19,445 bases of DNA. Source: Blautia sp. (GTDB lineage: Bacteria; Bacillota; Clostridia; Lachnospirales; Lachnospiraceae). The DNA lies in contig JAFWDX010000305.1 of NCBI GenBank assembly GCA_017515945.1, positions 1-19,445 of the forward strand, in the 5' to 3' direction. Both the position numbers and the translations under genes were made by a program. The notes beneath the pieces are model-generated. The model worked only from the letters and a program-made list of their open reading frames with translations, ran no database searches and had not been told where the DNA came from. Positions 1-6,534 of the stretch are shown one piece after another (position 1 is the first letter of the stretch; each line of letters starts with the position of its first letter).

Positions 1-1
1 A

Positions 2-793
2 CTTTATGCAGGTATTGATTCGGACGGGGAGATCGAAGCTTTTGACACATACGGAATGGCACCCAGGGCAGACAGCATTTCACTGGTGATCATGGACAAA
101 AAGCATGAAAAGATGTCCATCCTGTCGCTGAACCGTGATATCATGACGCAGATCCACAGGTACGATATGTACGGTGCGGATGACGGCGTATACGAGTCAC
201 ATCTGGGGTATGCCTACTCCTACGGGGATGGGCTGGAATTCAGCTGTGAGAATCTCAGGGAGGCGGTCGAGACCCTGCTTCAGATACCTGTTGATGAATA
301 TTTTGTGTCCAACCGGGGATCTATGGCATTTATCAATGATCTGGTCGGAGGCGTTACCGTCACGGTGCCGGATGATGATCTGTCTGCCGACTATCCGGAG
401 ATGACTAAAGGCAGCCGTGTCGCGATCACGGAAAAAAATATAAACGCGTTTCTGCGGAGCCGGGATACGGACGTGGATTTCAGTAATGAAGGGCGTATCG
501 AAAGACAGCGTGTCTATATAAACGCCTACGTGGAGAAACTCAGAGGCATGCTGCCGGACAGAACTCAGGAGATCTGGAAAGAGCTTGAGGAAAAGAGCCG
601 GTATCTGCTGACCAGTATTACCAAAAACAAATACCTCCAGTTCGCCGGACTTCTGTCAACCGTACAGTATGGTGAGGATGACTTTTATAAAGCGCCGGGC
701 GAAGACCGGCAGGGCGAGTATCACGATGAGTTCGTCGTGGACCAGGAAGCTCTCAGGTCATTGGTGGTGAATCTGTTTTACGAACCGGCATAA
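2..793 (+). CDS. LCP (LytR-CpsA-Psr) family protein, 5'-truncated by window edge
   Basis: The reading frame is open from base 2, so the N-terminus, including any membrane anchor, lies upstream; an ATG at 56 is internal. What is seen: the first residues read LYAGIDSDG, matching the LCP opening strand (LLxGxD). Then come a DSISLVIMD strand, LSLNRDIM (the SIPRDT equivalent), a VETLLQIPVDEYFVSN block, LVGGVTVTVPDD, and the arginine-rich RSRDTDVDFSNEGRIERQR motif, which in the family binds the polyprenyl pyrophosphate of the substrate. LCP enzymes transfer undecaprenyl-linked wall polymers or polysaccharides to peptidoglycan outside the membrane. The order of motifs fits the family, though the arginines are less regular than in the classic enzymes. 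The gene ends without an obvious terminator, 81 bp before the next gene. A LytR_C-domain protein lies two genes downstream, suggesting related envelope work. Confidence 0.85.
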   Translation, partial: LYAGIDSDGEIEAFDTYGMAPRADSISLVIMDKKHEKMSILSLNRDIMTQIHRYDMYGADDGVYESHLGYAYSYGDGLEFSCENLREAVETLLQIPVDEYFVSNRGSMAFINDLVGGVTVTVPDDDLSADYPEMTKGSRVAITEKNINAFLRSRDTDVDFSNEGRIERQRVYINAYVEKLRGMLPDRTQEIWKELEEKSRYLLTSITKNKYLQFAGLLSTVQYGEDDFYKAPGEDRQGEYHDEFVVDQEALRSLVVNLFYEPA

Positions 794-808
794 GTGATCG
801 CGTATAAT
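778..808 (+). promoter_or_regulatory. possible promoter of the secreted-protein gene
   Basis: A perfect -10 hexamer TATAAT lies at 803-808, directly after the LCP stop codon. The -35 side is poor: TTACGA at 778-783 with a 19-nt spacer is the best candidate. Transcription would start about 60 bases before the 875 start codon. Weak call. Confidence 0.3.
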
Positions 809-874
809 ATGTATGATATTTCTGCCCCTTGGGCTGAAATATAAACCATTCTTTTAAGAAAGGAGGAGATACCA

Positions 875-1450
875 ATGAAAAAGTTAACTGCGATCCTGTG
901 TGCAGTCGCCATGGTGGCTGCTACATGCGTAACTTCTTTCGCCAAAGTCAGCATCGGCCCTGCCGGACAGCTGGAAAACGGCGGCAAGGCGACGAATGTC
1001 AGTGCAATCGGCATCACCCTTCCTGCGGAGGGGATCATTGTACGTGAGGCGAAAGCAACCGATTATCCGGATGGATCTAAAGAAGATTCGTTTGTTGAGG
1101 CTTTCGAATCGGAAAAGACTCTGGCTGATGCTTTAGCCAAGGTTGATTTTACCGCTCCGATGACGACCGACGGCGGAAAAACTGTAGATCCCAAGACGGT
1201 AAAGCTGCTTACAAGCCCTCTGGTATTTGCGAATGCCGTGACAGGCGAAGTGCTTAAAGGTGACGGAAAGCTTAAGATTACGTTCCCTGGCAATGAGAAC
1301 ACCAAGGGTAAGGATTCTGATAAGGTTGCATCCGTTCAGATGGGTCCCGATGGTACTATCCATGTAGTGGATATGACGGTCGACAAGGATGCCAATACCC
1401 TTACGGCGATCTTCCCGTGCATTGGGCCGTTCGTTATCGTAGGACTTTGA
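875..1450 (+). CDS. small secreted protein of unknown function
   Basis: Encodes 191 aa. The start is well supported: AAAGGAGGAG lies just upstream of the ATG. Residues 1-23 form a typical signal peptide (MKK, then a hydrophobic core, ending near TSFA), so the mature protein begins near KVSIGP and is exported. No lipobox cysteine sits at the expected cleavage site. The mature part is a mixed beta-rich sequence with no recognised catalytic motif. It ends in FPCIGPFVIVGL; I have seen GPF-x-IV endings in other clostridial exported beta-domain proteins, but I cannot name the family. It lies between an LCP enzyme and a LytR_C-domain membrane protein, so an envelope role is plausible, by context only. 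A possible hairpin terminator follows about 50 bases downstream. Confidence 0.8.
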   Translation: MKKLTAILCAVAMVAATCVTSFAKVSIGPAGQLENGGKATNVSAIGITLPAEGIIVREAKATDYPDGSKEDSFVEAFESEKTLADALAKVDFTAPMTTDGGKTVDPKTVKLLTSPLVFANAVTGEVLKGDGKLKITFPGNENTKGKDSDKVASVQMGPDGTIHVVDMTVDKDANTLTAIFPCIGPFVIVGL

Positions 1451-1500
1451 GCACAAATCTGACAGCCCCGCAGGTTCCTACAGGCCGCAGGACTGCCGCG

Positions 1501-1542
1501 ACAGGCGGGAGCTCTGACCAGAGCTCCCTTTACCTGTCTTTT
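1501..1542 (+). terminator. probable Rho-independent terminator after the secreted-protein gene
   Basis: GGGAGCTCT (1507-1515), loop GACC, AGAGCTCCC (1520-1528) is a perfect 9-bp stem. ACAGG (1501-1505) and CCTGT (1533-1537) can extend it. The following T stretch (CTTTTG) is short, so termination may be partial. Confidence 0.5.
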
Positions 1543-1567
1543 GAAACTGTATATTACTCGTGGCTGG

Positions 1568-1677
1568 TGGAATGCTATGTATACCTGCATGGCATTCCAC
1601 TGGGCATGAGCCCGGGATATTATACCGGCACGGACAGTTACATGCTCTGAAACAAAAAAGAATCGGCTTTGTGCCGG
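1568..1677 (+). other. inverted repeats in the gap before the LytR_C gene
   Basis: Two inverted repeats lie in this gap: TGGAATGC (1568-1575) with GCATTCCA (1592-1599), and CCGGCAC (1625-1631) with GTGCCGG (1671-1677). They could form leader-RNA hairpins ahead of the gene at 1730. No T-run follows either and I recognise no riboswitch class. Confidence 0.3.
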
Positions 1678-1729
1678 CGGGTGCGTTATGGATCTGCCTG
1701 CCAGGAGCCTGGGGAAAGGATATTAGGTT

Positions 1730-2518
1730 ATGTCAGGAAAGAGACACAGTAGCGGAGGAAAACATTTGCTCAGGGATATTGCCTTTATTGCGGCGATCCT
1801 TATACTTGTGGCAGCGCTGGGATTGATCTATTATGTATCCAGAAAACAGGATCAGGCAGAATCCGAACGACTGGAGACGATCATCGCAAATGAACAGTCA
1901 CCGCAGATCAACAATGCAAAGATCATGGGTGAACAGATCGAAGCAGTTGAGAGCGATGGGGAAAAAGAGAACGGGGAAGAAAAATCTCCTGAGAAATCTG
2001 AAGAGGATGACACTGTGACAGATGAAACAGCATCAGAAGCAGAGGACGGGAGTGTACCTGAAGAGGCTGCACCGGAGAGCGGAGCAGGGTCTGAAGGTAA
2101 AGCGGAAAAGGAGAATGAGACAAAAGAAGGAGATAGTGCAGAGCCTGACGCTTCTGCAGAGGACGGAGCGGATCCGGCAGCGGCTGAGGAACTGCCTGAG
2201 CCGTCCCCTGAGCTGCTTGCTTCTTCGATCGTTATCCTTAATGGTACCAGCCGGAACGGGATGGCTGCCTTGTGGCTTGACAAATTTACCCAGGCCGGAT
2301 ATACCAGTGTAAGCGCCGGCAGTTACAGAGGAGCCGCAGAGCCCCTGAGTGTTGTTTATACAAAGGATCCGGAACAGGCCAAAGCCATAGGCAGAGTCGT
2401 TCCCGGGATCATTATCCGGGAAGGCGACATACCCGGGCCGTTTGTCATGAGCGGCGGAGTGGATGCTCCGTCTGAGATTGACCATTATGTGATCATCGGT
2501 AACAATAATGTACAATGA
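1730..2518 (+). CDS. membrane-anchored protein with C-terminal LytR_C domain
   Basis: Encodes 262 aa. Residues about 14-40 (DIAFIAAILILVAALGLIYY) form one membrane segment after a short basic N-terminus, so the rest should lie outside the cell. Residues about 70-165 are a low-complexity linker rich in Glu, Ser, Asp and Ala. Residues about 166-262 match the LytR_C (VirR-like) fold: a SIVILNGTSRNGMAA strand-helix start, then QAGYTSVSAGSY and a VVYTKDPEQAKAIGRVVPG segment. LytR_C domains often form the C-terminal part of LCP proteins; here the domain is on its own anchored protein, two genes after an LCP enzyme. The start has AAAGGA about 10 bases upstream. The gene ends two bases before a copy of the interspersed repeat family. 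Domain call good; exact role inferred. Confidence 0.75.
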   Translation: MSGKRHSSGGKHLLRDIAFIAAILILVAALGLIYYVSRKQDQAESERLETIIANEQSPQINNAKIMGEQIEAVESDGEKENGEEKSPEKSEEDDTVTDETASEAEDGSVPEEAAPESGAGSEGKAEKENETKEGDSAEPDASAEDGADPAAAEELPEPSPELLASSIVILNGTSRNGMAALWLDKFTQAGYTSVSAGSYRGAAEPLSVVYTKDPEQAKAIGRVVPGIIIREGDIPGPFVMSGGVDAPSEIDHYVIIGNNNVQ

Positions 2519-2520
2519 TC

Positions 2521-2555
2521 GTAACTTTGAAGGAGCTTGTTGCGGAACCAGTTAC
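2521..2555 (+). repeat. interspersed repeat copy 1, solo right end
   Basis: A 35-bp copy of the right end, GTAACTTTGAAGGAGCTTG...CCAGTTAC, more diverged than the others. GTAACT and AGTTAC at the tips are inverted repeats. It begins two bases after the stop codon of the LytR_C gene. The 8-mers on either side do not match, so no target duplication is visible. Confidence 0.75.
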
Positions 2556-2605
2556 AGATAGTGTATGAAAAACCGATGAAGAAAGATGGAAAGGAGGTTC
2601 ACCAT

Positions 2606-2929
2606 ATGACAAAAAAGAACAGGTATCTGAGATATATCGTTTTGGGTCTTGCTGCCGTTGCGGCTGTCATCGCTTTTGCTGTTTTTATGATCAGGCGTCA
2701 TGAGGAGGATGACTTTGAGGACTTTGAAGATTTCGAAGATTTCGAGGAGTCGGGATCCTCTGAGGCCAAAGAGGATCAGGTAAAAGGATCCGTGCATGCC
2801 GAAGAAAACGGCGACGATTTTGAAGACTGGGATACCGCAGCGGAGGACGACACGGAAGAGTTGTCTGAGCGGATTTCGGAGGACCTGGCTGCTGCTGTGG
2901 AAGAGGCTGCTTCCGGAACAGAGGAATAG
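2606..2929 (+). CDS. small acidic single-pass membrane protein, unknown
   Basis: Encodes 107 aa. I chose the ATG at 2606 because AAAGGAGG at 2590-2597 is well spaced; an upstream TTG at 2537 would put the start inside the repeat copy. Residues 9-29 form a membrane segment after MTKKNRYLRY. The rest is very acidic and includes the run DFEDFEDFEDFE, encoded by four tandem 9-bp units at 2711-2746, plus a second DDFEDWD patch. No catalytic motif and no family recognised. It follows the LytR_C gene on the same strand and ends just before a strong terminator, so it is probably the last gene of the envelope group. Confidence 0.75.
   Translation: MTKKNRYLRYIVLGLAAVAAVIAFAVFMIRRHEEDDFEDFEDFEDFEESGSSEAKEDQVKGSVHAEENGDDFEDWDTAAEDDTEELSERISEDLAAAVEEAASGTEE
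2711..2746 (+). repeat. 4 x 9-bp in-frame tandem repeat (Asp-Phe-Glu)
   Basis: GACTTTGAG, GACTTTGAA, GATTTCGAA, GATTTCGAG in a row, with synonymous differences. The repeat lies inside the small acidic membrane protein gene and encodes alternating Asp-Phe-Glu; being in multiples of three it can expand or shrink without breaking the frame. Confidence 0.85.
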
Positions 2930-2942
2930 GATAACAGAAGAT

Positions 2943-2985
2943 AAAAAGCTGTAAAAAAGTCGTTGAGACTTTTTTGCAGCTTTTT
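2943..2985 (+). terminator. strong Rho-independent terminator, possibly bidirectional
   Basis: A 19-bp stem (AAAAAGCTGTAAAAAAGTC, 2943-2961) pairs with 2967-2985 through a 5-nt loop GTTGA, with only one G-U pair. T-runs sit in the 3' arm. It separates the envelope group from maf. Confidence 0.92.
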
Positions 2986-3027
2986 GCAGGATATAAGGCT
3001 TGTCTGCCTGGTAATTATTACAGTATT

Positions 3028-3684
3028 ATGAATAAAAATGTGAAATCAGTCATTCTTGCATCCGCATCACCCCGCAGAAAAGAACTGCTTTCTCTGGCCG
3101 GTATCGACTTTGATATTCGGCCTGCTGTTGGGAAGGAGCTGTATATCGCTTCACAGCCGGATGGGATCGTGAAAGAGCTTTCTCAGCATAAGGCACAGGA
3201 AGCGGCTGCAAACCTTGACAAAGAGGGCAGTCCGGACGGCGCGTGCTGGGTGATCGGCGCGGATACGATCGTCTATGCCCATGGAAGGATCCTTGGAAAG
3301 CCTGCCGATGAGGAGGAAGCGGCTGCCACTCTGCGCCTGCTTCAGGACAGCACGCATCAGGTATATACCGGCGTCATGGTGATGTACAGAGAAAGTCCCG
3401 GACAGGACTGGCGTCAGGTGGTCTTTGACGAAAAAACGGATGTAACCTTTTATCCGGTGAGCGATGAAGAGATCGCAGCCTACGTTTCCACAAAGGATCC
3501 TATGGACAAAGCCGGCAGTTATGCGATACAGGGCCCATGGGCAGTGTATGTGCGCGGTATATGCGGTGATTACAACAATGTCGTCGGACTGCCTCTTGCC
3601 CGGCTGATCCATGAGGCCAAAGCTGCCGGTTTTCCGCTTCCGCGGCGGCCAGGTATTTCGGGAGGGCTTATTGAAGAATGGTAA
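3028..3684 (+). CDS. maf: Maf family nucleotide pyrophosphatase
   Basis: Encodes 218 aa. Maf proteins hydrolyse non-canonical or regulatory nucleoside triphosphates (dTTP/UTP or methylated forms) to monophosphates in the cytoplasm. Seen: the opening SVILASASPRRKELLSLAG (the SxSPRRxxLL phosphate loop), VIGADTIV, LGKPADEEEAAATLRLL, HQVYTGV, and the closing block MDKAGSYAIQG...GDYNNVVGLPLARL, all in family order. Length is close to the usual 190-210 aa plus a short tail. The ATG at 3028 has no clear ribosome site; a TTG at 2974 in the same frame lies inside the terminator and is rejected. The stop codon TAA (3682-3684) is part of the GTAAC tip of a repeat, and the next gene starts at 3678, overlapping by 7 bases. 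Confidence 0.92.
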   Translation: MNKNVKSVILASASPRRKELLSLAGIDFDIRPAVGKELYIASQPDGIVKELSQHKAQEAAANLDKEGSPDGACWVIGADTIVYAHGRILGKPADEEEAAATLRLLQDSTHQVYTGVMVMYRESPGQDWRQVVFDEKTDVTFYPVSDEEIAAYVSTKDPMDKAGSYAIQGPWAVYVRGICGDYNNVVGLPLARLIHEAKAAGFPLPRRPGISGGLIEEW

Positions 3685-4379
3685 CTGTACAGTCAGCACC
3701 CGAGGTGCGTAAGAAAAATATTCACGGATGTATTTTTGACCTGGATGGTACCCTGCTGTACACGCTTCAGTCCATGGCTGTACCGGCTAACCGCATGCTG
3801 CAGGAGCTTTCGCTGAAGGAACAGCCGGTGGAGAACTATCGCTATTACTGCGGAGACGGTGCGGACAATCTGGTCCGCAGGGTCCTTGCGGCAAGCGGGG
3901 ATCCGGAGGCAAAGCTGTTTGATCAGGCTTATCCTCTGTATATGAAATATTTCAATGACGATCCCATGCTGGGCGTGACCAGGTTCCCGGGCATCGGAGA
4001 GACACTGGAGCAGATGAAGCAGATGGGGATCGGACTTGCAGTCTGTTCCAATAAACCGGACGAAGCGGCCGGAAGGGTGATCGCCGATATGTTTCCCGGC
4101 ATTTTTACGACAGTGATCGGTCAAAGCAATGCCGTCAGGCGCAAACCGGCTCCGGACACACCTTTTATGGCAGCGGCCAGGCTTGGAGTCACTCCCGGAG
4201 AGTGTATGTATGTGGGAGATTCCGGTACGGATATGCGTACAGGGAAAGCCGCAGGCATGTTTACAGTCGGAGTGCTGTGGGGATACAGAGACCTGCAGGA
4301 ACTGCGGGAGAACGGGGCGGATGAGACGGTCCGTGAGCCGGCAGATCTGCTGCGCTTTCTGACTATAGAAAAACAGTAA
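3678..4379 (+). CDS. HAD-superfamily phosphatase, phosphoglycolate phosphatase-like
   Basis: Encodes 233 aa. HAD motifs in order: FDLDGTL (nucleophile D21, D23), VCSNKP (motif II Ser), a Lys in VRRKPAPD (motif III), and YVGDSGTDM (motif IV acids). The helical cap between residues about 30 and 95 fits the Gph/PgmB-type branch. Substrate cannot be fixed from sequence: 2-phosphoglycolate, a sugar phosphate or pyrophosphate are possible. GGGAGG lies about 12 bases before the ATG, inside the end of maf, so translation is probably coupled. Odd: codons 2-10 (VTVQSAPEV) are read from an interspersed repeat copy, and the stop TAA (4377-4379) lies in the first bases of another copy. Both ends of the gene are therefore shaped by repeat insertions. 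Confidence 0.88.
   Translation: MVTVQSAPEVRKKNIHGCIFDLDGTLLYTLQSMAVPANRMLQELSLKEQPVENYRYYCGDGADNLVRRVLAASGDPEAKLFDQAYPLYMKYFNDDPMLGVTRFPGIGETLEQMKQMGIGLAVCSNKPDEAAGRVIADMFPGIFTTVIGQSNAVRRKPAPDTPFMAAARLGVTPGECMYVGDSGTDMRTGKAAGMFTVGVLWGYRDLQELRENGADETVREPADLLRFLTIEKQ
3681..3708 (+). repeat. interspersed repeat copy 2, left-end derivative at the maf/HAD junction
   Basis: GTAACTGTACAGTCAGCACC followed by CGAGGTGC matches the left end of the family, with GCACC/GGTGC forming a small hairpin. It supplies the maf stop codon and is read through as codons 2-10 of the HAD gene. No right end and no matching flanks are visible, so this is a truncated or decayed copy. Confidence 0.75.
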
Positions 4380-4472
4380 CTGTACAGTCAGTACCTCGCA
4401 TTTGCTGCGAGGGATGTGAGAAAGAAGCTGAAATAATCGTAACTCTGAAGGAGCTTGTGACTGAACAGTTAC
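4376..4472 (+). repeat. interspersed repeat copy 3, 97 bp, left and right ends
   Basis: Left end GTAACTGTACAGTCA at 4376, with an internal hairpin CCTCGCA-TTTGC-TGCGAGG (4394-4412). The right-end unit at 4439-4472 (GTAACTCTGAAGG...GAACAGTTAC) is flanked by perfect 8-bp direct repeats AAATAATC at 4431-4438 and 4473-4480. Caution: similarity partly continues past the 8 bp (TAAC follows one base later on both sides), so an old local duplication is an alternative. The element provides the HAD stop codon and fills most of the gap before glnS. Confidence 0.85.
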
Positions 4473-4541
4473 AAATAATCATAACAGATGAACAGATAAT
4501 CATAGTATTTACATCATATATCCGCGAATCAGGAGGAAAGA

Positions 4542-6209
4542 ATGGAAAACGAGAACACATCCAGAAATTTTATCGAAATGATCATCGACAAAGATCTGCA
4601 GGAAGGGACATATGACGCTGTCTGCACCCGCTTCCCTCCGGAACCGAACGGATATCTGCATATCGGACATGCCAAATCCATTCTGTTGAATTATGGTCTC
4701 GCTCAGGAGTACCATGGCAAATTCAACATGCGCTTTGATGACACCAATCCTACCAAGGAAAAGACGGAGTTTGTCGAGTCGATCAAAGAGGATATACAGT
4801 GGCTCGGTGCGGACTGGGAAGACAGGCTTTATTTCGCTTCCGACTATTTTCCGAGGATGTATGACGCGGCAGTGCGTCTGATCAAAAAAGGAAAGGCTTA
4901 TGTCTGTGATCTTACGGCAGATCAGATCCGGGAGTACCGAGGTACGCTTACCGAGCCGGGCAAAGAAAGCCCATACCGGAACCGGTCCGTGGAGGAAAAC
5001 CTGGCTCTGTTCGAACAGATGCGGGATGGTGTCTACGGAGACGGTGAGAAGGTCCTGCGGGCCAAAATCGATATGGCTTCCCCGAATATGAATATGCGTG
5101 ATCCGGTGATCTACCGGATCGCGCACATGAACCATCACCGGACGGGAGATACCTGGTGCATTTATCCGATGTACGATTTTGCCCATCCGCTGGAGGATGC
5201 CTTTGAAGGCGTGACCCATTCGATCTGTACGCTGGAGTTTGAAGATCATCGTCCGCTGTACGACTGGGTCGTCCATGAGGTGGATCTCTTTGAAAAGCCG
5301 CCTAAACAGATCGAGTTTGCCAAGCTGTATCTGACCAATGTGGTCACCGGCAAGCGCTATATCAAAAAGCTGGTGGAGGACGGGATCGTAGACGGATGGG
5401 ACGATCCCAGGCTGGTCAGCATTGCCGCCCTGCGCCGCAGGGGCTTCACACCCGAATCCATCCGCATGTTCGTCGATCTGGTCGGCGTGTCCAAGGCCAA
5501 CAGCTCCGTGGATTATGCCATGCTCGAATACTGCATCCGCGAAGATCTCAAGCTCAAGGCTCCCCGTATGATGGCCGTGCTTGATCCGATCAGACATGTC
5601 ATTGACAATTATCCGGAAGGACAGACCGAAATGCTCCCGGTGGCCAACAATGCCGAAAATCCGGAGCTCGGCACCAGGGAGGTGCCCTTCTCCCGCGAAC
5701 TGTATATCGAGCGGGAGGATTTTATGGTCGAACCGCCGAAGAAATATAAACGCCTGTATCCCGGCGCCGAGGTCCGGCTCATGAACGCATATTTTGTCAC
5801 AGCTGTCAGCTGGGAGGCGGACGACGACGGGACAGTCCGGACAGTGCACTGCACATATGATCCCGCAACCAGAGGCGGCAACGCACCGGACGGGCGTAAG
5901 GTAAAGGGCACGATCCACTGGGTAAATGCAGGGACAGCCGTGCCTGTCAAGGCAAGGCTCTATGAGAACATCGTTGACGAAGAAAAAGGCGTGTACAATA
6001 AAGAGGATGGAAGCCTGAACCTGAATCCGGATTCCCTGAAGGAATGCGAAGCGTATGTGGAGCCGATGCTTGCAGAAGCAAAGGCCTATGACCGCTTTCA
6101 GTTTGTACGGAACGGATTTTTCTGCGCGGACGTTCGTGACAGCGCGCCGGGCGCGCCGGTGTTTAACCGGATCGTTTCGCTGAAGAGCTCATTTAAGCTG
6201 CCGATGTGA
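4542..6209 (+). CDS. glnS: glutaminyl-tRNA synthetase
   Basis: Encodes 555 aa, the usual bacterial GlnRS length. It charges tRNA-Gln with glutamine in the cytoplasm. Seen: [16 protein letters not shown] with the HIGH motif at residues 40-43, MRFDDTNP (ATP and amino-acid pocket), [31 protein letters not shown], and [16 protein letters not shown]. The C-terminal half carries the beta-barrel anticodon domain with the typical KGTIHWV and [11 protein letters not shown] strands. The class I KMSKS loop appears as VTGKR (268-272) rather than the common MSKR; I believe this is a lineage variant, because everything around it is intact. AGGAGG lies 5 bases before the ATG. A strong terminator follows the stop. 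Presence of GlnRS means Gln-tRNA need not rely on the GatCAB route. Confidence 0.96.
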   Translation: MENENTSRNFIEMIIDKDLQEGTYDAVCTRFPPEPNGYLHIGHAKSILLNYGLAQEYHGKFNMRFDDTNPTKEKTEFVESIKEDIQWLGADWEDRLYFASDYFPRMYDAAVRLIKKGKAYVCDLTADQIREYRGTLTEPGKESPYRNRSVEENLALFEQMRDGVYGDGEKVLRAKIDMASPNMNMRDPVIYRIAHMNHHRTGDTWCIYPMYDFAHPLEDAFEGVTHSICTLEFEDHRPLYDWVVHEVDLFEKPPKQIEFAKLYLTNVVTGKRYIKKLVEDGIVDGWDDPRLVSIAALRRRGFTPESIRMFVDLVGVSKANSSVDYAMLEYCIREDLKLKAPRMMAVLDPIRHVIDNYPEGQTEMLPVANNAENPELGTREVPFSRELYIEREDFMVEPPKKYKRLYPGAEVRLMNAYFVTAVSWEADDDGTVRTVHCTYDPATRGGNAPDGRKVKGTIHWVNAGTAVPVKARLYENIVDEEKGVYNKEDGSLNLNPDSLKECEAYVEPMLAEAKAYDRFQFVRNGFFCADVRDSAPGAPVFNRIVSLKSSFKLPM

Positions 6210-6210
6210 T

Positions 6211-6260
6211 AAAAAGGGAGCCGGTTGGTGAAATGTATTTCACCAACCGGTTCCTTTTTT
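6211..6260 (+). terminator. strong Rho-independent terminator after glnS
   Basis: AAAAAGGGAGCCGGTTGGTG (6211-6230), extended by AAA, pairs with 6238-6260 around a TGTA loop with one bulge, and ends in CCTTTTTT. It starts two bases after the glnS stop. Confidence 0.95.
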
Positions 6261-6270
6261 ATGAAAATAA

Positions 6271-6457
6271 GTAATTGTTCCGTCAGCACCTCGCATTTAC
6301 TGCGACACCGCAGGCGTGCCTTGGCAGGTGCGTGGAACAAAAGCTCAATAGTCAAGGCCAGGCGCACTTTCAATGAGATGAAAGGGGCCTGCGCCTCCCA
6401 AGGGACGCCTTCGGTGTGGCCTCGCAACTGTGAAGGAGCTTGTGACTGAACAGTTAC
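6271..6457 (+). repeat. interspersed repeat copy 4, longest copy (187 bp), MITE-like
   Basis: Left end GTAATTGTTCCGTCAGCACC, right end TGTGACTGAACAGTTAC. Inside, ACACCGCAGGCGTGCCTTGG pairs with CCAAGGGACGCCTTCGGTGT, and further in AGGCGCA...TGCGCCT encloses CTTTCA-ATGAGA-TGAAAG, so the whole element folds as one long palindrome. It is flanked by GAAAATAA (6263-6270) and GAAAATAG (6458-6465), an 8-bp direct repeat with one mismatch, as expected for a target-site duplication. No open frame of note. It lies just after the glnS terminator and before the promoter region of the next gene. Confidence 0.92.
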
Positions 6458-6534
6458 GAAAATAGCTGTTACATACCCCTCGCTCCCTGTATGCTATAGT
6501 ATACGCAAATAAAGGGAAAGAGGGGGGATCGGTT

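Noticed and set aside
1417..1826. Short plus-strand frames in the gap after the secreted-protein gene
   Set aside because: They overlap genes in other frames, lack ribosome sites and have no protein-like character.
2537..2605. Upstream TTG start for the small acidic membrane protein
   Set aside because: It lies inside repeat copy 1; the ATG at 2606 has AAAGGAGG at correct spacing and gives a proper N-terminus before the membrane segment.
2974..3027. Upstream TTG start for maf
   Set aside because: It lies within the 3' arm of a strong terminator; the Maf fold begins right after the 3028 ATG.
4509..5918. 469-codon open frame on the minus strand opposite glnS
   Set aside because: It lies fully antisense to an unmistakable GlnRS and its product shows no domain; a by-product of codon bias.
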